This document shows, one piece after another, positions 13,724 through 17,271 of a stretch of DNA of 17,271 nt (position 1 is the first letter of the stretch; every line of letters begins with the position of its first letter). The stretch lies in assembly GCA_050743625.1 (NCBI GenBank), contig JBOGED010000489.1:1-17271 (forward strand). Reading direction: 5' to 3'. Position numbers and translations under genes: made by a program. The notes beneath the pieces are model-generated. The model did not search any database. It was not told the origin of the DNA and saw only the letters and a program-made list of their open reading frames with translations. The stretch is from JBOGED01 sp050743625. Lineage in GTDB: Bacteria > Actinomycetota > Nitriliruptoria > Euzebyales > Egibacteraceae.

Positions 13724-15142
13724 TTGTCCACTGCCTCGACACTGCCAAAGCTGCAGGGCACAACCTTGCCGTTCACTGCGGCTCTTGCGCTGACGGTTGG
13801 CATCGCGCTTTCCGTGGGTGCGGGCTCGAAGACGGCGGCCGTGATCCCTCTCGCCGTCGGTGCGGTGTTGTTGCTCGGCGCGCTCGCCATGACCCGGTTT
13901 GTCACCTACGTGATCGTGATGCTGACGCTACGGGCCAGCCTCGACGTGACCAAACTCGGTGCCACGGGGCCCAGCGCAGAGGGCGAGCGGTTGGCCTTGT
14001 TCGACCCATCGACCCTGCTGGCCGTGCTGTTCGTGCTGATGGGGATCCTGTGGTTGGCGAGCCAGTACCGGCACGCAGGCGCCCTGCCCGGGTCATCGCT
14101 CCGAATGGCGCTCTTGCTGTTCCTCTTTACCTGTTGCCTGAGCATCCTCGGGTCCAGAAACCCCGCCGCGGGCATCGCCGAAACTATGCGTATCGTCTCG
14201 GCGGTGATGATGTTCGTCGTCGTGGAACAGATCGCGCGGGACTCGGGCAAGATGCGGCGGATCCTCGCGGCGATCTACCTATCCGCCGTCTTCCCTTTGG
14301 CATTCACGGTGTTCGGCTTCCTCATGGGGAATCCGCGGTCAGAGGTCAAAGGATCCTTCACGAGGATCCTCGGTACGTTCAACCAGTCCAATGGTTTCGG
14401 TCGCTATTTGATGCTTCTTATCATCATGGGCGTGGCCATCTACCCCTATCTTGAGCGGCGGTGGCAGCGCTGCTTGGGCGTGCTATTGGTGGGTTGCTCA
14501 CTGTGTTTAGTGCTCACATACACCCGCAGCGCGCTGATCGGGACCGTCCTGGGACTCGTCATCATTGGCTTGATCCAGAACCGGCGGATCGTCGCGGGGG
14601 TCTTGGTGGCTGGGGTCCTCGCCTTGGTCGTCGTGCCGAACCTGTCCGGGCGGTTCACTGAGTTGGCCAGCGAGAACACTACATATCCCGAACGAGAGAC
14701 GACCCTCGACTGGCGTCTCGGCTACTGGGCCGACGTGCTCCCACTGGCCAACTCGAATCCCGTAACCGGCATCGGTGCGGGTCAGACGCAGTACTACACG
14801 GCGCAAGCCAAAGCGCCGCATAACGATTTTCTCCGCGCCTATGTGGAGACAGGCCTCATCGGTCTGGGCGCCTATGTGATCTTAATGATCACCCTGATCT
14901 CGACAGGCTTCCGTGCCCTGGCCGCCGCATCAACGGGGACGCTGCAACGAGGGATCGCGCTCGGCTTCTTCGGGTGTGCCATCGCCTTTGCCGCGGACAG
15001 CACGGTCGCCAACGTGATCTCTAATATGGCCGTTCTCTGGTATTTCTTCGCGTTCGCCGCGATGGCCTGCGCGATCACGCAAGATGAGCACGCCCGCCGT
15101 ACCCCTAAACCCCGCGCGGAGTTTGGGAATACAAAAGCCTAA
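13724..15142 (+). CDS. O-antigen ligase/polymerase-type membrane protein
   Basis: 472 residues, about 11-12 membrane segments, Wzy/WaaL superfamily. It joins polysaccharide repeat units or ligates them to an acceptor at the outer face of the membrane. The long extracytoplasmic loop contains the Wzy_C hallmarks: WRLGYWADVLPLANSNPVTG and APHNDFLRAYVETGLIG (HNDF at 366-369). The start is the TTG at 13724, placed after GGGGGGAG; the first ATG is 55 codons in and would delete the first membrane segments. It is followed by the Wzz-like gene after 31 nt. Polymerase and ligase cannot be told apart by sequence. Confidence 0.88.
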   Translation: MSTASTLPKLQGTTLPFTAALALTVGIALSVGAGSKTAAVIPLAVGAVLLLGALAMTRFVTYVIVMLTLRASLDVTKLGATGPSAEGERLALFDPSTLLAVLFVLMGILWLASQYRHAGALPGSSLRMALLLFLFTCCLSILGSRNPAAGIAETMRIVSAVMMFVVVEQIARDSGKMRRILAAIYLSAVFPLAFTVFGFLMGNPRSEVKGSFTRILGTFNQSNGFGRYLMLLIIMGVAIYPYLERRWQRCLGVLLVGCSLCLVLTYTRSALIGTVLGLVIIGLIQNRRIVAGVLVAGVLALVVVPNLSGRFTELASENTTYPERETTLDWRLGYWADVLPLANSNPVTGIGAGQTQYYTAQAKAPHNDFLRAYVETGLIGLGAYVILMITLISTGFRALAAASTGTLQRGIALGFFGCAIAFAADSTVANVISNMAVLWYFFAFAAMACAITQDEHARRTPKPRAEFGNTKA

Positions 15143-15173
15143 CAAGCATGAGACTCACACTGGGGGGAGACTG

Positions 15174-16268
15174 ATGGAGATCAACGATTATCTACGTGCC
15201 ATCAAACAGCGGATGCACCTGACGATCCTCTTGCCGCTCACGGCGGTGGCGCTCGTGGTGGCTGTGCAATCGATCAGATCGCAGGAGTACCGAGCGACCG
15301 CTACCGTCGCCGTCCCCGCCATCATCAGCGGTGACAGCCAATACACAGGTGCCACCGCCTCGAGGACCTTCGTCGCTGACCTGGTCGCGATGATCGAGTC
15401 GCCGACCATCGTCACGCGGGTCGCGGAGGCGACAGGTGTACCCGCTTCAAGGCTCCACAAGGGGATCAGCGCTGACGCGGTAGGCCCCGCCGCGAGCCTG
15501 GTCGAGGTCACGTACCGGACCCAGCATCCAGAAGAGGCTGAGCCGGTCGCACGCGCGGTCGCCGGTGAGGCGATCGCGTTCCTCTTCGAGGGCTCGGCGG
15601 AGATCGCCCAGCAACGGGTCGAGGAGGCCCAGGTCGCGCTGGACGAGGCGCAGTACGAGATCAACGCCTTCACGCTTCGGACCGACCTGCTGATTCCCGA
15701 CCGCGACTTCGACACGACGGTTGCTCAGCTCTCCACTCTGGAGCTCGAGGAGATCACGGCGAGAGCCGCGGGCGAATCAGGCAAGGCCGCGACAATTCGC
15801 TCCGCCATCGAGCTCAAGAAGGAAGAGCTAAAGGAGCTCGCCCCACAGGTGCAGGCCTATACACCGCTGGCGACCAGACGGACGGAGGCATCCGCGCAGC
15901 TCGAGGCCGCAAGGCAACAGCTCGGGGAGGCGAGGGCGAAGGTCGAGGCCGGGAAGTCGGGCAAGGTCGTGACGGCAAGCGTGGTGCGGCCGATCCCCAA
16001 GATTCACGACATCGCCAGCAAGGGAGCCGCAGCGTTGGGTGCTGGCCTGTTCTTGGCCGCGGCACTTGCGATCTGGCTCGGCTCGGACCGCGGCCAGCGC
16101 TCCGAGAACCTGGTGGGCACCTCCTCGGGCGCCTCCTTCAGGCTCGATGGCTGGATCACGCGCATGAGGCAGGCGTTCAAGCCCGCTGAGCGGAAATCCG
16201 CTGACCCGCCAAGTACTCCCGAGCCGACCCCGTCCGAGCCCGAGGACGACCGCGCGAGCGTGCGCTGA
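15174..16268 (+). CDS. Wzz-type chain-length determinant protein
   Basis: 364 residues. Membrane segments at about 16-33 and 283-303 flank an extracytoplasmic region with a long coiled coil (about 140-260), the layout of Wzz/capsule co-polymerases that set polysaccharide length. MEINDYLRAIKQR resembles the N-terminus of YveK-type co-polymerases. The cytoplasmic tail (304-364) has no Walker motifs, so no fused tyrosine kinase, and ends in a Pro/Glu-rich stretch. The ATG at 15174 follows GGGGGGAGA; the 30-codon upstream extension overlaps the ligase gene and is rejected. It should act with the preceding polymerase. Confidence 0.85.
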   Translation: MEINDYLRAIKQRMHLTILLPLTAVALVVAVQSIRSQEYRATATVAVPAIISGDSQYTGATASRTFVADLVAMIESPTIVTRVAEATGVPASRLHKGISADAVGPAASLVEVTYRTQHPEEAEPVARAVAGEAIAFLFEGSAEIAQQRVEEAQVALDEAQYEINAFTLRTDLLIPDRDFDTTVAQLSTLELEEITARAAGESGKAATIRSAIELKKEELKELAPQVQAYTPLATRRTEASAQLEAARQQLGEARAKVEAGKSGKVVTASVVRPIPKIHDIASKGAAALGAGLFLAAALAIWLGSDRGQRSENLVGTSSGASFRLDGWITRMRQAFKPAERKSADPPSTPEPTPSEPEDDRASVR

Positions 16269-16285
16269 CCTGTTCTTCCTGCACT

Positions 16286-16311
16286 GGGGTGACGGCGACA
16301 GCCGTCACCCC
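16286..16311 (+). terminator. Perfect 11-bp hairpin after Wzz gene
   Basis: GGGGTGACGGC (16286-16296), loop GACA, GCCGTCACCCC (16301-16311). It lies 18 nt after the Wzz-like stop, a position typical of a terminator, but no T-tract follows. The right arm is also the start of the repeat shared with 364-393. Confidence 0.6.
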
Positions 16312-16330
16312 GGATGATGAGAATCCGGCA
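16301..16330 (+). repeat. 30-nt intergenic repeat, copy 2
   Basis: Matches 364-393 at 26 of 30 positions, with the first 13 and last 8 bases identical. It overlaps the right arm of the 16286-16311 hairpin. Confidence 0.55.
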
Positions 16331-16390
16331 AACGGCGATATGCGGCCCCGTTTGGGTGAAACACCCCAGTCTGGTGGAGCACTTCACCGT

Positions 16391-16434
16391 ACTGTGCAGA
16401 GTTATGTCGACACACCGGCATAACTCTGCACTGT
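16391..16434. repeat. Inverted repeat upstream of flippase
   Basis: Arms ACTGTGCAGAGTTATG (16391-16406) and 16419-16434 are complementary at 15 of 16 positions across a 12-nt spacer. The right arm overlaps the palindromic repeat at 16414-16443. Together this gives clustered CTGCAC/GTGCAG half-sites, as in a multi-site operator. Confidence 0.65.
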
Positions 16435-16443
16435 GCAGGAAAA
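16414..16443 (+). repeat. Palindromic operator-like repeat, copy 2
   Basis: The core CTGCAC-T-GTGCAG (16426-16438) sits within ACCGG...GGAAAA, differing from 3100-3129 at four of 30 positions, including the central base. It lies about 100 nt before the flippase start. Confidence 0.6.
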
Positions 16444-16541
16444 TGCTGGCTGACACCGCCGCTCTTAAGGCAAAAATCCGATAAACCGGGCGACGTGCAG
16501 CCGATTCTCATCTCAGTACGACGTCCTAAGTGGAGATCATG

Positions 16542-17271
16542 ATGGATACGGGGGGGACCGCGAAAGACGACGAAGTCGTTGGCATGGCCGGCGGCGCGGG
16601 GCTGAACCTCGTGGGAGCGGCCTTTAGCCAACTGGCGGTCGCCGGTATCTTTATGGTTCTCAGCCGCCTACTCGGCGCAGACGACCTGGGGATCTACGCG
16701 CAGGCCTTCGCGGTCCTCTCACTGCTCAGCTTGCTTTCACTCAGCGGGTTCCAAGCTGGCTTGACACGGTTCGTGGCCGTCTATCTCGTCACAGGTGATC
16801 GCGGCGCGATGCGAGGAACTGTGCGTATCGGCCTGGCGCTGACCACCGTGGCCGCGGTGATACTTGCGATCGGCCTGTACCTCACGTCGCCGTGGCTCGC
16901 CACGCATGTATTCGACGAGCCTGGCTTGCGAGACCCGCTCCGTTACACTGCTTTCACCCTACCCGCGCTCACGTTCATGGACGCTGCGCTCGCCGGGACG
17001 AAGGGGTTCAAGACCATGAAGGCCTACGCCTTCATCGGGCTGCTTCTGGAGCCAGCCATCCGCCTTGGGCTCACTCTCGCGCTCGTCGGCTGGGGCATCG
17101 GTCTCGAGGGCGCGATGATCGCGCTGCTCGTGAGCAAGACAACCGCCGCCGTGGCATCCGCCGTCGCCCTTCGCCGGGTCATGGGCGCCCGGACGCGTCG
17201 ACAGCGTCCAGGCCCAGATCCGCAGCTCCCGCTGCGCGCCCGGACGCGTCGACAGCGTCCAGGCCCAGATC
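16542..17271 (+). CDS. Wzx-type polysaccharide flippase, 3' truncated
   Basis: Partial: 243 codons, then the window ends. An integral membrane protein of the polysaccharide-transporter/MOP superfamily that flips lipid-linked repeat units across the membrane. The first membrane segment carries the typical GLNLVGAAFSQLAVAGIFMV and the following SRLLGADDLGIYAQAFAV, a recurrent pattern in this family. About six membrane segments are visible. The second of two ATGs (16542) is chosen because GGAG precedes it by 6 nt. The last 87 nt encode an Arg/Pro-rich segment with an exact 36-nt repeat, so the final residues are doubtful. Confidence 0.85.
   Translation, partial: MDTGGTAKDDEVVGMAGGAGLNLVGAAFSQLAVAGIFMVLSRLLGADDLGIYAQAFAVLSLLSLLSLSGFQAGLTRFVAVYLVTGDRGAMRGTVRIGLALTTVAAVILAIGLYLTSPWLATHVFDEPGLRDPLRYTAFTLPALTFMDAALAGTKGFKTMKAYAFIGLLLEPAIRLGLTLALVGWGIGLEGAMIALLVSKTTAAVASAVALRRVMGARTRRQRPGPDPQLPLRARTRRQRPGPD
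17185..17271 (+). repeat. Exact 36-nt direct repeat at window end
   Basis: 17185-17220 is identical to 17236-17271 (both begin GCGCCCGGACGCG and end CCCAGATC), with a 51-nt period, i.e. exactly 17 codons. The second copy stops at the last base of the window. This is either a true in-frame tandem repeat in the flippase or an assembly artefact at a contig end. Confidence 0.85.

Larger units (their letters stand above)
16269..16541. other. Repeat-rich gap before flippase gene
   Basis: 273 nt without a gene, unusually dense in structure. It holds a perfect 11-bp hairpin (16286-16311), a 30-nt repeat shared with 364-393, an inverted-repeat pair (16391-16434) and a palindromic motif shared with 3100-3129. 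The flippase promoter must lie here unless the gene is read from upstream; I saw no clear boxes. Confidence 0.6.

Overview
The window looks like one contig from a high-GC actinobacterium (Actinomycetota), probably an uncultured lineage. The evidence is GC-rich third codon positions, GTG/TTG starts, strong GGAGG ribosome sites, tRNAs with no encoded CCA, an actinobacterial LAL-type LuxR relic, and the neighbourhood galU-moeA-moaC / 5-formyl-THF cyclo-ligase / FmdB zinc ribbon / SAF protein, a recurrent actinobacterial arrangement (recalled, not searched). I cannot name a genus.

Left third (1-4770): an apparently non-coding, repeat-bearing stretch runs up to tRNA-Leu(CAA). It is followed by a small DUF4177-like protein and, divergently, an unrecognised 122-residue protein. 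A DEAD-box RNA helicase lies on the minus strand. Next comes a decayed segment: an N-terminally truncated, frameshifted LuxR/LAL regulator relic and a probable serine-recombinase C-terminal relic ending against tRNA-Ala(CGC). This looks like an old insertion at a tRNA gene.

Middle (4769-10874, all minus strand): a transmembrane GAF-GGDEF diguanylate cyclase, then galU, moeA and moaC joined by 4-nt overlaps. A 268-nt MITE-like palindromic element with no gene follows, then moaB/mog with an overlapping translin-family gene. moaC, moaB/mog and moeA serve molybdenum cofactor synthesis. galU makes UDP-glucose, which links this block to the polysaccharide genes at the right.

Right third (10949-17271, all plus strand): 5-formyl-THF cyclo-ligase, FmdB-type zinc ribbon, a SAF/CpaB-like membrane protein overlapping uppP (undecaprenyl-PP phosphatase), then an exopolysaccharide block of O-antigen ligase/polymerase, Wzz-like chain-length protein and a Wzx-type flippase cut by the window end. 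UDP-glucose, lipid-carrier recycling, polymerisation, chain-length control and export form a coherent pathway, and the diguanylate cyclase is a plausible but unproven controller.

The most notable unexplained structure is intergenic. There are three copies of a hairpin unit (one at the left edge, two inside the MITE-like element), a 30-nt palindromic motif shared between 3100 and 16414 with an extra inverted copy, and another 30-nt repeat shared between 364 and 16301. I found no CRISPR array, rRNA, intact transposase or recognisable defence system. The bacterial translin next to moaB is the most unusual protein gene.
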